Origin: Zygaena filipendulae | Taxonomy: Eukaryota > Arthropoda > Insecta > Lepidoptera > Zygaenidae | NCBI GenBank assembly: GCA_907165275.2 | Contig: OU015663.1 | Location: 3,112,501 to 3,176,500, forward strand | DNA length: 64,000 nucleotides | Reading direction: 5' to 3' | In this document: positions 1 through 11,043 of the stretch, one piece after another | Position numbering within the stretch: the stretch's first letter is position 1 | Layout of the letters: every line of letters begins with the position of its first letter | Position numbers and translations under genes: made by a program | Notes under the pieces: generated by a model | The model's database searches: none | Told to the model about the DNA's origin: nothing | What the model saw: only the letters and a program-made list of their open reading frames with translations

Positions 1-155
1 CCATAATTTATTTTATAACTAGGTATACTATCTTTACGGATGCCGGGAGAATAAACATATTTTCTTGTTTCTGGGTTTTTTATTATTTTTTTTTCGTGTG
101 CCATAATACGTCTTATTTTGTTCTCTGGGTCTCGGAGTTCGGGGATAACCGGTGG
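1..155 (-). CDS. Start of pol frame (partial, +1 relative to gag-pro)
   Basis: In the +1 frame relative to the gag-protease ORF, an open stretch with the proline-rich PVIPELRDPE motif runs without a stop to the window edge. Segments of this kind commonly sit between protease and reverse transcriptase in insect gypsy elements, from memory of the family. The RT itself would lie beyond base 1. Only about 50 codons are visible. Confidence 0.45.
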
Positions 156-2043
156 TATTTCCTGTCACATTTTGTACAGTTCTGTGAAATATCCGTGAGA
201 TTTTTGGTGTAAAACCTTTGTTTGCGTCGGGTAGCAGGGCGTCTCCTTTTCTTCTCCAATCCGGTTGTTGTTGCCTCCACTGTCTCCTCTTTTCGTCGCG
301 GTATTTTTCCGGTTCGTTTCGTCGATCGTGGATCTCTGGTATTTTTATTTTTCTCTGGATTTCTGGGGTTGGACATAATATATTTCTGTCACCTGGTACC
401 TTCGGGTCTTTGCCACATAACAGGAGTGCGCGGGAGTATTTTTTTATGTACGTCGGGTTTCTTAAAGGTTCGTCGAGTTCGGTATTCTGGTTTTGTTTAC
501 ATTGTTTTTCGGTACTGGTCGGGTCGGTTTCGGGTATTACTGGGTAATTTTTCTCCGGGATAATTAATTTTTCTCTCGTCCGGTCATCGTCCTTTTGTGT
601 CGTTTCTTCGGTTATATTTTTCCATTGCAGTCGCAGTCCTAGTCTTTTCAATATATCCATCCCTAATATTATGTGTGATGCGGTTGGTAACACGTTGACC
701 TCGTGGTTGAGTGATGCGCCGGCGACTTTAATTTCTATTGGTACTGTTTCGCTTAGCTTTATTTCGGTTCCATCTGCTAATATCACTCTTTTGGTTTTTC
801 GCTTGTTGTCTATTGTGTGTTCTTTCAGGTTATCGGTGACTTTTTGATTTATATACGTGCTGTTTGATCCGGTATCTACGAGTGCTTTGTACTGTTTTCC
901 TTCGATGGTTATGTCGATAAACTCTCTGTTGTCTTTGTCTGTGTTTTTTCCTCCTATGATCATTGTCTGTTGTTCTCTCCTGGGGTTCTTGCAACATTTT
1001 GTGCTTAGTGTCCCTGATTTGCCACACACACTGCAAAACAGCGTTTTATTTCCCGTACATTCGCTCATTGAGTGCCCTTTTTTGCCACAGCTCCAACAGC
1101 AGGTTTTTGGGTCGTAATTCCTCATGAATTTTTGTTCTCTGGAGGAATTTCCCGGTCTCGTCGTCGTTGTGTTTATGTAGTTTTTGGGTTTATTCGGTTC
1201 GCTCCTGTTGTACGGTTTATATTTGTCTCCATTGCTTTTTTCTATAGTGATTTTTTCGTACTCGTTTGTGAGCGTTATGAGCTCCTTTAAGTTTGTGAAT
1301 TCACTTCTCTTCACATATAGCTTGTATTCTGGATTCATGTTTTCGTATATTCTTTCTAACTTTTCCTTTTCTGGTATTCCTCCGTGTCTTCTTATTAATG
1401 TTTGCATATGATTGAGGTAATCGGTAAATTTCTGGTTGTCGAATTGTCTGTTTGATATAATTTTTGTCATTAAATTTGTCATATAATTACTCGGAAAAAA
1501 GAATAGTTTAAATGTTTCCTCAAACTCATTCCAGGTTTCCCAATCATTATTATTTCGGTACCATGCTAGGGCTTTTCCAGTAAAAATCTGTGGTAATAAT
1601 TTCATTAAATGTTCTATACTTACATCGTTCGTGTCCAAAAATTCGTTAATCCTCTCCAGGAATTCCACGGCGTCATCCTTTGTATCAAACTTTATGTTCC
1701 ATTGTGTTACTAATTTGGCGGTTTCCCTGATTGGTTTTTCCGGTTTTGGCATTTTTGGTTTTTCCGGTTCTACTGGTTCGTCGCTCTCGTTTCCTGCGTC
1801 CTCGAATTTGGGTTCTTCTTCTTCCCTTATGTGTTTCACTAGGTTTCTCCTTAGTTCTTCCACTGTAAGGTCTTCTACTGGCAGGTTACGTTTTCTGGAT
1901 TCTTCTATTAGTTCGGCTTTCTTCTTATTATACACCCACGAGAACATCTGGTTTTGCCGGTTTCCCGGTTTCTTACGGTTTACCTGTTTCCTGCTTTCCT
2001 GGTTTCTTACAAATGTGGCCTTATTTTTATTTTTTTTTGTCAC
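34..2043 (-). CDS. Gag-protease polyprotein of gypsy-type retrotransposon
   Basis: A 669-residue ORF. Residues 1-110 are basic then acidic and proline-rich. About 110-265 form the helical retrotransposon Gag (capsid-like) region. A CCHC zinc knuckle lies at C316, C319, H324, C329; a second knuckle-like motif (C337, C340, C350) lacks its histidine. The aspartic protease follows in frame: active-site DTG at 390-392 and the downstream ILGMDIL hydrophobic-glycine motif at 459-465. The protein would package element RNA and mature the polyprotein in cytoplasmic particles. The last 50 or so codons look like a wrong-frame tail: the recognisable continuation toward pol is in the +1 frame from about position 155. 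Whether that is programmed frameshifting or a mutation cannot be told from one copy. Confidence 0.85.
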   Translation of the reverse strand: MTKKNKNKATFVRNQESRKQVNRKKPGNRQNQMFSWVYNKKKAELIEESRKRNLPVEDLTVEELRRNLVKHIREEEEPKFEDAGNESDEPVEPEKPKMPKPEKPIRETAKLVTQWNIKFDTKDDAVEFLERINEFLDTNDVSIEHLMKLLPQIFTGKALAWYRNNNDWETWNEFEETFKLFFFPSNYMTNLMTKIISNRQFDNQKFTDYLNHMQTLIRRHGGIPEKEKLERIYENMNPEYKLYVKRSEFTNLKELITLTNEYEKITIEKSNGDKYKPYNRSEPNKPKNYINTTTTRPGNSSREQKFMRNYDPKTCCWSCGKKGHSMSECTGNKTLFCSVCGKSGTLSTKCCKNPRREQQTMIIGGKNTDKDNREFIDITIEGKQYKALVDTGSNSTYINQKVTDNLKEHTIDNKRKTKRVILADGTEIKLSETVPIEIKVAGASLNHEVNVLPTASHIILGMDILKRLGLRLQWKNITEETTQKDDDRTREKLIIPEKNYPVIPETDPTSTEKQCKQNQNTELDEPLRNPTYIKKYSRALLLCGKDPKVPGDRNILCPTPEIQRKIKIPEIHDRRNEPEKYRDEKRRQWRQQQPDWRRKGDALLPDANKGFTPKISRIFHRTVQNVTGNTTGYPRTPRPREQNKTYYGTRKKNNKKPRNKKICLFSRHP

Positions 2044-2214
2044 TAAATCGGTTGCTAATGTGATATGTGGTGCTTGGTCGACGTAATGCGACGATTACGA
2101 ATACCTTCGTTTCCTGCGGGTTTTTCGGTCGGCGTCGGCGCGATGCGGCGCTCGGCCGTCGCAACGGCGATTACGATGACGGCGGGCTTGCCTTGTTTTC
2201 CTTCTGCGGGTGAC

Positions 2215-2505
2215 TCTTGTTGGGGCCGATACGATGCTGTGCTCAGCCGTTCGCGGAGCGGATGCGGTGCTCTCGTCTCCTTCCGTGGGTTGATTTCGTT
2301 GGGCGCCGATGCGATGCGGTGCTCAGCCGTTCGCAAAGGCGGCGGCTCTGGCAGGGGGGTTTGCCGTCCTCTCCTTCCGTGGGTTGATTTCGTTGGGCGC
2401 CAATGCGATGCGGTGCTCAGCCGTTCGCAAAGGCGGCGGCTCTGGCAGGGGGGTTTGCCGTCCTCTCCTTCCGTGGGTTGATTTCGTTGGGCGCCAATGC
2501 GATGC
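2215..2505. repeat. 94-bp tandem repeat in retrotransposon leader
   Basis: Two nearly perfect 94-bp units, recognisable by starts at 2309 and 2403, plus a third partial unit at 2497 and degenerate upstream units back to about 2215. Each contains the block GGTGCTCAGCCGTTCGCAAA and a primer-site-like 12-mer. The array lies between gag and the LTR. Confidence 0.85.
2485..2496 (-). promoter_or_regulatory. Candidate primer-binding site (tRNA-Lys-like)
   Basis: The minus strand reads TGGCGCCCAACG. This matches the first 12 bases of the primer-binding site complementary to the 3' end of a tRNA-Lys. A further copy occurs at 2391-2402 and a one-mismatch copy at 2297-2308, each 94 bp apart because the site lies within the tandem repeat. 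The rightmost copy is the best candidate because it adjoins the inferred LTR end. Confidence 0.5.
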
Positions 2506-2852
2506 TGTGGCCCGGGGCGTCGTCTCGTGGCCACGGGCGATCGTATGTTTTCAGGAGGAGAGAGGTACGGCGGTCCCTATCCGGAATGAAACGCTCGGTT
2601 TACGGTGCTAGCGGGTGGATACCCGTTTATTTCCACTAACTATCTATGAATACGCTATCAATAACACAACACAGGCTTGCACTTAACGACTACTCTTATA
2701 TTACTACACAGTACACAGGCCCTACGGGGTTCGCGGTCGCTACGGTCGGACGGGCGGTCGGGAATCGGGGCAGGAAGGCGGTAGCGGAAGGGGCTGTGTG
2801 CTTGAGGTCGGTCGGTGAGTAGGCGTGGGTGAGTGGGTGTCTGTCTGGGTTC

Positions 2853-3145
2853 GCCCCGGGGCGGCGGGCAGGTGCAGCGTAGGGTGCCGGAGCCCCCTGG
2901 CGCAAACTGTCCGTCACCGTCGGAGCTGGTGCGAGTAGCTGAACACCCCTCGGGGCGCGTGTGGGTGAGTGGTATCCCCCCGGGGCGGCGGCCGGGTGCA
3001 GCGTAGGGTGCCGAGGCCCCCTGGCGCAAACCGTCCGTCGCCGTCGGGGCGCGTGTAGGTGAGATAATTCCCGCGGGGCGGCGGCCGGATGCAGCGTAGG
3101 GTGCCGAGGCCCCCTGGCGCAAACCGTCCGTCACCGTCGGGGCGT
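2853..3145. repeat. GC-rich tandem repeat (93/124-bp spacing) in LTR
   Basis: Three units share GGGGCGGCGGCCGG, GCAGCGTAGGGTGCC and CCCCTGGCGCAAACCGTCCG. The GCAGCGTAGGG anchor starts at 2874, 2998 and 3091, giving spacings of 124 and 93 bp. Confidence 0.85.
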
Positions 3146-3465
3146 GTGTGGGTGTTGTTTCGGACGGGTCTGTGGGGTCTGGACGGAAGGAAGTCGGGAG
3201 TTCGCCTCACTAGTGAGTCCGCTAAGCGTGGGGCGTCGCCAGACGGCGCGTGAGCGGCGTCTGGGTAGGCCGGCAGAATGCGGGCACACTAGCGAGCGAG
3301 GATAGGCGTCGGACGAGGTATGTGCGGAGGCGGAAGCGGATGGTCACTATACCGCAGAGTTCAGGCGCCGCTGTACACGTACGCTCTGTGGAGAAGCGCA
3401 GGGCGCACGTGCATGCAGCGCGGGAACCCGTCGGCAAGTGTCGGCGTCACGCCGGCCGGTCCGGC

Positions 3466-3473
3466 TTATATAA
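3466..3473 (-). promoter_or_regulatory. TATA box candidate of the gypsy-type LTR
   Basis: TTATATAA is the only AT-rich island in this GC-rich block. It sits about 140 bp inside the inferred LTR start, upstream of gag on the same strand. The motif is palindromic, so direction is set by context only. Confidence 0.35.
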
Positions 3474-3869
3474 TCGCGGTAGCGGGGCGCGGGCGGCGTG
3501 GCGTACGCAGCGCATGTAACGGGGCTGTTACCATGCGCTTGGCGTACGCGTGTGCGCCTTAGACGCGGGGTGAGGGAGCGGGCACGCGGGAGCGTGTCCG
3601 CTTCCTTACAAAACATTTCTTAGAAAAGCCTTTTCAAGGCTGTGGTTATAAGATGAAATACGTAAATATACTGATGGCTGAAAAAATAAACACCTCTGCG
3701 GCTTCGCCATTTGCCGGAAATTCAGCAAAAAATTTACTGTCGTAGGTACTAGGTACCTTGCTCATGTACTTTCGAGTATTAAAGGCTTGGGTGATTTCAA
3801 ATGGAAGAGTAATAAATAATCCTTTAAAATCCGCTATGAAGCTTTGGAAAATGAAATTGTGTTTTCTTC

Positions 3870-4275
3870 TAATAACCGACCGAGCGGGCACGATTGTGCC
3901 GGTCCGGCACCGACTGGAGAAGTCCGCTAGGTCGGTACACGTGATGGGACCTACAGTTTACAATAAACTACCGAAGGATATCCGGGACACTACATACCTA
4001 AAACTGTTTAAGCCCAAACTGAAGCGCTGGTTGATCGCGCAGGCGTTCTACAGTTATAATGAATTTGTTGCCTACAAGAGTGTAGATAATAATGGTCCAA
4101 TTTAATTTATTTTATTCTTAATTAATATAGATATTTATTTAATCCTGATGTTGACCTATGAACTTGTTTAGTTTAAATGTTTAGTGCAATTATTTAATCA
4201 TATTTGATTAATTTAATTCTAATTTGACTTATAATTAACATTATGAATAAAAATCTGAATCTGAATCTGAATCTA
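3870..4275 (+). mobile_element. LINE 3' end, 5'-truncated (non-LTR retrotransposon)
   Basis: The open frame ending at 4105 encodes the C-terminal tail typical of non-LTR reverse transcriptase proteins: YNKLPKDIRD, then a lysine-rich helix LKLFKPKLKRWL and an aromatic FYSYNEF segment. About 150 bp of AT-rich 3' UTR follows, ending in a (TCTGAA)n tandem tail at about 4252-4274. The true left limit is unclear; sequence left of 3870 has no recognisable coding. Confidence 0.7.
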
Positions 4276-4610
4276 ATATAGGAGGTTTGAAAAATCCTTT
4301 GTACAGACGCGTTTTTTTATCGAATTGAGAATTTCTTTCTTAAAGTGAGTTATAAATAGCGTTGGGAAATCTATGAAATGTGTGAATAGAGATAAATTGG
4401 AAAACATACATGTTAGATAATGTATGTTTTTCAATTGACTTCAAACAGCCTTACCGGTTTGAGGTAACGTTTGCAACGAAATACTAACTACATATATATT
4501 ATATTATAATAATTTCATAAAATCTGCAATTCATTTTCCCTCCTGCAAAGTTAAATCATATCTTAAGAGCAATCGACCAGAGCTATACGCAAAAGCTAAA
4601 ATTGAATAAA

Positions 4611-4888
4611 GTAGAGCTTATCTAACCTAAAATGACGCGCCCCTCCATCGGGCGTACACGCACAACTGTTAAAATATCGATACCACACAACATATAAATC
4701 TGGTCTTGCCATTCGTCCTCAGTTGCCGCATAGTGTCGCCGCACTCACTATTAATACATGATCTCGCACATCTAAAAGAGTGAGAAAATATAACGTAATT
4801 ACCTAATGTCATTGCAGGGGTCGAAAATTCACACGGGTGAAACTGCGGGCACCAGCTAGTAATTAATACTCGTTTAGACAAGCTCTAC
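4611..4888. mobile_element. MITE family A, copy 1
   Basis: Terminal inverted repeats GTAGAGCTTATCTAA on the left and TTTAGACAAGCTCTAC on the right. The left arm continues TAAAATGACGCGCCCCTCC. About 170 bp of the interior is nearly identical to 29101-29275. The right arm seems partly replaced by an end of the dispersed repeat (CACCAGCTAGT near 4852). Confidence 0.75.
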
Positions 4889-5208
4889 GTGCTTAGTTTC
4901 CGACTGCAGCTTCTGCCATGAACCAGCTAAAAACGGACACGAGACGTTTTCTATTATTTAATTTCTTTTGATTATAATATGTAAAAGTGAAAGTGAAAAA
5001 TCATAAATTTCAACAGTAAAATTGTACGCTTTATCGTATGTAATTTAAATCCATTTATAACAAAAATTAATTAGTTACAGTTGGATTGTGTTTACGAAGC
5101 ATCACGCACACACAGATAATGTACATGAATGTGAAATATTATTTCAATATACCCACCTTACAATTAATTAAAACTTACGGATTAAGTAACTAAAATTCTT
5201 ATTGAGTA

Positions 5209-5384
5209 CTAGCTGTGCCCCGCGGTCCGGGGATATAATTCCGGGATAAAAGTACCCTATTACTTTTCTGTACCCCTGATAATTTGCATGCCCAATTTCA
5301 TCCAAATCCGTTCAGCCGTTTTTGCGTGATTGAGTAACAAACATCCAAACATCCACACTTTCACATTTATAATATTAGTAGGAT
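5209..5384 (+). repeat. Dispersed repeat R, full-length-like copy
   Basis: Begins CTAGCTGTGCCCCGCGG, contains ATTCCGGGATAAAAGTACCC and CCGTTCAGCCGTTTTTGCGTG, and ends TTTATAATATTAGTAGGAT. This copy sets the family outline. No ORF and no terminal inverted repeats are visible. The CTAG edge would fit a non-autonomous Helitron-like element, but that is inference. Confidence 0.8.
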
Positions 5385-5454
5385 AAATACGAGTATGTAT
5401 TACGTTGTGCATTCAGCACCCGCTTCTAGTTTCTATCTACAGCTCTCTATCACC

Positions 5455-5602
5455 TTAAGGTTGCCTCGAAAAGATTGCCTCTAGCAATAAGGCCGCCTTT
5501 TGCACTGTCTTTTTTTTTAATTGTCATAGTACAGTTTCAGTTCCAGTTTTAGTGTAATGTTTCTTTTGGGGCAATAAAGTATACATATTTGAATTTGAAT
5601 CC
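5455..5602 (+). mobile_element. LINE 3' end fragment
   Basis: The signature GATTGCCTCTAGCAATAAGG followed by CCGCCTTTTGCAC, a T-rich 3' UTR, an AATAAAG signal and a short TTGAAT tandem tail resembles 3' ends of lepidopteran LINEs. No coding sequence is retained. Confidence 0.6.
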
Positions 5603-6960
5603 ATTTTGGATTGAGTAAATTTGCCAAATATAACATCACTTTTGATAACGCATTGCAATGTTTATACTTTTTATTTCGTCTGAGGCTTATATCTAATATA
5701 ATAAGTTGTCCCCCGCGGTAATTTTGCAGTTCTCGCGGGAATTTCAGGATAAAAAGACGTACTCTACTCTATGTCACTCAGGACTGATTTTTGCATAGAG
5801 TTCTTGTTAATAAATTACCTAGATAATAAAGTTTAGAAGTACAAGGTAAAGTTTATATTTTGGTTATTATTTTATTAAAAAAGAAGTCAGCATATCTATC
5901 TAAGCCCAAACGCATACCCAAACGTTCATGTACAGGCTACACCGTTAAAAAAGTATTTTGAACTCTTCATTGAAAAATGTTCACTGCTTTTCTCTACGTT
6001 GAACGATGAAATTCCCTTTTAAGATTATGAAGAAATTCCATTGTTATATCATTATATAGAAGGGTGGGCGGATTAAAAGTTTATCTCTTTAATTTATCGT
6101 TGAAGATGCTTCTGTTTACGAGCCCACGGGAAAATTGTGGATACTTCGTAGGTACTAGGTAGGTACTGTAGTACTTGGGTTTTGGGTACCTACGTAAAAA
6201 ATGTTTTATTATTGTAGTCGAATGCGAAAAGTTTTAGACGAACGCTTTCAGCTTCCAAAGAGTACCTATAATTTAAAATTCGTCCTCGCTTTATCATGCT
6301 ATAGTGTGAGTATACCGTTATTTTAGAAACGGCTGGAATTTTGTAAAACGCCGACTACAGACCAACCTCAACACACTATGCTAGGTTTGAACAGTAAACA
6401 GGGCACCGATCGCGGTTTCAGATTCTATGAATCCTTTACTGATAGGAAGCTTACCCGTTTATTGATAGGAAGTTTCCCTGAGTGACATAGGACACTTTGT
6501 AGTTGTTTCGAGAGAGTCCCGAAACTCACGCGAGCAAACCACGGGAGGACAGCTAAAGTCCGTAAGGACTCTACAACTGATTGAATATTTGTCTCATTTT
6601 CCTGTAGGGCTGGCAACAGTTTAACGCTGTTTTTGAGTTAAACTGTTAATTTTAAATGAAGTTCCTATATCTGTACTATAAGATTTCCCCTTGAAGTCGT
6701 ATTTACATATGTATCTACACTAAGATTATAAAGAAATAAAGTTTGTAAGTATGGACACGAAGTGGTAATCTCAACTGGAACAGCTGGACTGATTATAAAA
6801 ATTCTTTCTCTAACAGGAAACTACCTATTACCGGTCACAGAATACTGTTATCTAGGAACAAACAGCTCTCGCGGGAATACCTACCTACATATATGTAGAT
6901 TCATGCGGGTGAAAATTTCCGGGGAAACAGCTATTTTATGTTTATAGTTCCTGCGGGAAT
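5603..6960. other. No gene seen; decayed dispersed-repeat pieces
   Basis: AT-rich. Partial R-repeat copies lie at about 5701-5800 (plus) and 6440-6580 (minus, with CCTGAGTGACATAGGACAC), and fragments near 6870 and 6950. I see no exon-like GC block or conserved protein segment. Confidence 0.6.
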
Positions 6961-7039
6961 TCTGAAATTAAGGTGAGGAGGAGAACTCAAAAAGGATATA
7001 AGTAATGACTAAATAAGGTAAGGGAGATAGTTATACATA

Positions 7040-7294
7040 ACTAGCCCCCGCGGTTTCATCGGTTTCGGAGTTCTCGTGGGAATTCCAGGATAAAAAGGTA
7101 CCCTATTTCTTTTCCTGTAGGTATCTAGGTCGGTCGGTAGGTAGGTAGGTCGGTTGAGTCGTTAAGACGTGAAAGCGTAACAAACAAACAAATAACCAAA
7201 CAAATTATTTGCCAAAATATGGTACATGTAAAAGTGTTACATTATCTCATAAAACATACAAACTCACTTTCGCATTTATAATAATAGTAAGGAT
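7040..7294 (+). repeat. Dispersed repeat R copy
   Basis: CTAGCCCCCGCGG start, TTCCAGGATAAAAAGGTACC core and TTTCGCATTTATAATAATAG end. Interrupted by a GGTCGGTAGG-type microsatellite (7126-7160) and about 60 bp of extra sequence. Confidence 0.75.
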
Positions 7295-9980
7295 TACTTG
7301 GGGAAAATTTTATAACAAATATAAATGTCTGATCATGTTAAGAAAAAATTAGAGAGTTTTTTTTATATTATCAACTTGAGTCTTCGTTGACTTATCAAAA
7401 ACAATATTGAAACAGCTAATTAATAACTTACATAACTGAGTGGGTTTACCTTATTATTATTTTAATTGCAGTAGAATAATGAAAGCGCTAATTTTCTAAC
7501 AAATGTTAATGAAAAAGAAGCGAAAGTAGAAGACATTGCTGCACAATGATTTCGGTAGGTAAGTAGGTACATCTAAATTTTAAACAGTATATCGATAAAA
7601 TTCGCTACTTTATGTATTTGTATAGTGTATATTAAGTATATATACTTACTTTGATTAACAATAATTATTGATCTAAAAGTATACCTAATATTATAATAAT
7701 AATAATAATTTATTGTCACAAGCAAAAAATTTTTACCATATCCGTACAATCTGGCTTCCAAACTAGCGTAAGCTGTATGTTAGAAGCCAGTTACATAATA
7801 TAATTTCATTGAGCTTGAACAATCAATTAGAAAAGGATAAATTAATAAGTATAAATTATAAATTAATTATAGGTAGGTACTTATATGGTTAGATAGATTA
7901 GTAAATAGCACTAAATACAAAATAATCGTACTTTAACCATGAAACCCTACAAATCCATTTGCATTCTCGCAATTTTTTTATACTACTTATAAATTACTCT
8001 TAATCTACTAGTATTTTGAGGAATTCAGTCAATATCAGAGACATTTCTTTGAAGCGTAACTTCTTTGCGTGACAGTCTGTATTCTTGAATGTGCGATTTA
8101 GAAATGAGAATATTATATAGGTGTACCTAATTATTATTTTTGGCTAAGTACCAACTACAACTAACTAACTATAACTGTCTTTCAACTAAGATTGCCGCAA
8201 CACACCGATAACTGCTTAGCGACAGATTTTCAACTCGAAAGTAGTAGCTAGCCAGCCGGGCAATAGAAAGTGCTATGTTTTTCTCACGATGTTTTCCTAT
8301 GTGCTTAATAAAACTTTATATTGTAGTTTTTACTTTTCATGTTAATACCTTTTTTTTAAATAACTATAGTTAATAAAAAAAGTCTCGATATAAAAAACTT
8401 TTTTAAAAACAAGATTTATTCAAATGCGCTAAAAAGAATAAACCGTGCATTGTCATCCAAACTAAACGTGTATACAAAATTTCAGCTCAATCGGTTGAAG
8501 ATATCTGCTTCAAAATTGAGTTGCAAGATTCCACCCGCACAAACATAGTTACATAGGTACATACATTGCAAGTTTAATACAAGCTTTTATTAATATTTAA
8601 TTAAAACATTCAATCACTTGTGAGATGTTTAATTAATAATAATAATAATTACTCAAGCCACCAAAAAATACTCCATGTTGATCCTTGTTTCGCTTAGGTA
8701 ACCTACATATACTACTCGTAATATTGTATGTTAGATTAGTCAACCTTTCCTTCAGGAAACCCTTAACGATTACATTTTGACTAGAGTTAAGTTTACTTGT
8801 TCCCATATTGTTTACTCAACAGGATTTAGGGACGAGACAATAAAAATACTCTACAAAATCACTAGGCCACATAATAAACTAGTATCACAGAAAAGATACG
8901 AAAAAGTAAATATAAATCCAGATTGTAAAATACACACGATTGCAGGGTGTAATTTTAAACTAGGAACATAATCCAAGTTTGCGATAATACAATGCTTACT
9001 TGTAAAAAATCATGGGTTTGCGTGGGTTTGTTTTGTCGGTGCGTCAGCGGCAATAGAAAGGATGTCATATCGTTATGTATTTTTAGGTATTGAAGACGAG
9101 AATCGAGTACTGAATAACCTTTCAATACGTCCCTTACACCCTGTATAAGTATGACCAGACGCTTCGCTATTTATCAACGTGCCATCTTCAATCTCGTTTT
9201 ACGAGCGAATGCGCAGCATTCCAGCCTTTTTGATCCTTTGACGAGCCTGTACCGTGGGATTAGCCGCACGTATCTTAGTGCCAACACAAAAGACAACCGC
9301 ATCTTTTGTGCTATACTCGTACCATCAAACATAAATAAAATTTCTTTTGTTTTTAAGACTAACGGCGATCATAATTTTAGATAGGTGTGAGTTACTTTGA
9401 CGAAAACAAGTTCCGTATCTAAGGATGATATCGTAACAGCGTTATTTTTTTCTGTACATTCTTATGTACCTAATGTAAAACCTAAATCTTAGAAGATCAG
9501 CCAAATGGTAGGTTAAGGTACCTACTGTAAAAAAAACGCTTGGACGTTATCACACAGCGTCCAATTTTGTCCCAAACTGTCCAAACAGAACTTTGAGCAC
9601 GGGTATCAAGCAACTAATCTAATATTATATGGACATAGTTATGCAATATCAATGGAGAAATTTTGAGTAAATCGTGTTTTAAAATTGTAGCACCATTTTG
9701 TGACAATATTTTTTATGAACAACAATTTGTTGGTATTTTAAACAATGTAATAAGGTAAAAAATAATTAAAAAACGTCCTATAACTCTCAATAAAGCGTTC
9801 TGTATCAGTAACTTAATTTTGTGGGTTAACACGTTATTGCTTATCTGCGTCCATATTATACTTTTTTTGTGTAAATACATCCTCAACACCCACACTCAGG
9901 GTAAATACCAATTTTCATTACGTAAACGTTTTCAGGTACGTTAACCACTAGATGTAATAATATTCATAATCATTACTTAA
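7295..9980. other. No gene seen; AT-rich sequence
   Basis: No supported gene. Contains short microsatellites (ATA/AAT near 7694 and 8635) and short chance ORFs without recognisable domains, for example around 8777-8971 and 9151-9384. Confidence 0.55.
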
Positions 9981-10137
9981 TTATCTGTTCCCCGCGGTTA
10001 ATTTCGGAGTTCCTGCGGGAATTCGCCTGAACACGTGAATGAAAAATTTTATGATGATCGGTTCAGTAGATACCTAATAGCGTAACAACTAACAAACAAA
10101 CAATCTCACATTCGGATTAATAATATTAAGTTAGGAT
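9981..10137 (+). repeat. Dispersed repeat R copy, diverged
   Basis: ATCTGTTCCCCGCGGTTAAT start, GGAGTTCCTGCGGGAATTCG core, ATGATGATCGGTTCAGTAGA and AATATTAAGTTAGGAT end. Confidence 0.7.
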
Positions 10138-11043
10138 TCTGGATATAAGACAATTTACAAAAATTTAACTAACCGTTCTTTGTAAATTAAATAGAATTGA
10201 CCGCACATAACGTTTGCTTCCACTACAGACTAACCAAAGTATGTACCTATCTAATATTTACAAAGAACATAAGCAAACAAATACATAGAACCGCTTTTAA
10301 TTAACTTTCTCTATGAACGCTTGCCTATACAGCCGTATTGTGTAGGATGTGGACGCGTCGGTATTCTGGTACAGACAAACACAGGATTCTATTATAAAAC
10401 GCAGAATTAGACATAAAACATTTGTTTTCGGTTTAATCGTAAGAATTACCTTTAACCACATGGTCGCAAATTTTAAATTTCTTTATTAATTAGGATTGGA
10501 TGCTACAATGAACAATCACTTATATAATCACTTAATATAATCGTCAAAAAGTTCTTATACCTAACTAAATTAGAATTCCGTCAGTTCGTCAGAACGACCT
10601 TTTTACTGAAAAGAACTGACTCCGAGTAAATTAGGCAAAACTTGTACTTTAGGATACATGACAACTAATATAATACTTATAATAATTGTTTTTAATACAG
10701 TCACCTGTCACACTAAACATATGACTATACCTATTGCATATTATTCTCAACGAAGGTTGTTGAAGGCATAAGTCTAATTAATTTGTGGTTGAAGGGTGAA
10801 AGCCGTACCGAACACACGCGTGTCACGTGAAGTCTTCGTTATTTCAGCCACTTTTCAGCATCTATTTTGGACCACGAGCAGGAAACTGGCTTTGAAGAGA
10901 GCCATGTTTTAACTTGGGGAACAATCTAACATTGTCATTGGCGTTTCGCTATAATTGAAGAAGTAGATGAAGAAATTTTTATCACTAAGAAACGTTGTCA
11001 TTGGCAAATTATAATTTTAGACGCCATTATTAAAGAAAAAGAA
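10138..11043. other. No gene seen
   Basis: AT-rich. A short AAAGAAGAAGAAGAA tract near 11036 borders the next repeat copies. No coding signal recognised. Confidence 0.5.

Larger units (their letters stand above)
1..3610 (-). mobile_element. Ty3/gypsy-type LTR retrotransposon, 5' part
   Basis: Read on the minus strand, the order is a GC-rich LTR/leader (about 3610 to 2497), a lysine-tRNA-like primer site, a repeat-rich leader, gag-protease, and the beginning of a pol frame that leaves the window at base 1. Base composition drops from very GC-rich to AT-rich just right of 3610, where a TGTAAGG start fits an LTR terminus. The 3' LTR is outside the window, so the outer boundary and the LTR length are inferred, not matched. 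The clade assignment rests on gag with zinc knuckles followed in frame by an aspartic protease. Confidence 0.75.
2498..3610 (-). repeat. Putative 5' LTR of the gypsy-type element
   Basis: A GC- and CpG-rich block whose minus-strand start is TGTAAGGAAG and whose end (…ATCGCA) is one base from the primer site. It carries a TATA-like TTATATAA at 3466-3473 and an AATAAA polyadenylation signal on the minus strand at 2626-2631, as an LTR should. Without the partner LTR the limits are provisional. Confidence 0.45.

Noticed and set aside
2215..3145. Regularly spaced repeats that could suggest CRISPR
   Set aside because: Units are 93-124 bp with no unique spacers, in a eukaryotic retrotransposon leader.
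7573..7761. Short ORF with tyrosine run
   Set aside because: Translation of an ATA/AAT microsatellite and AT-rich flanks.
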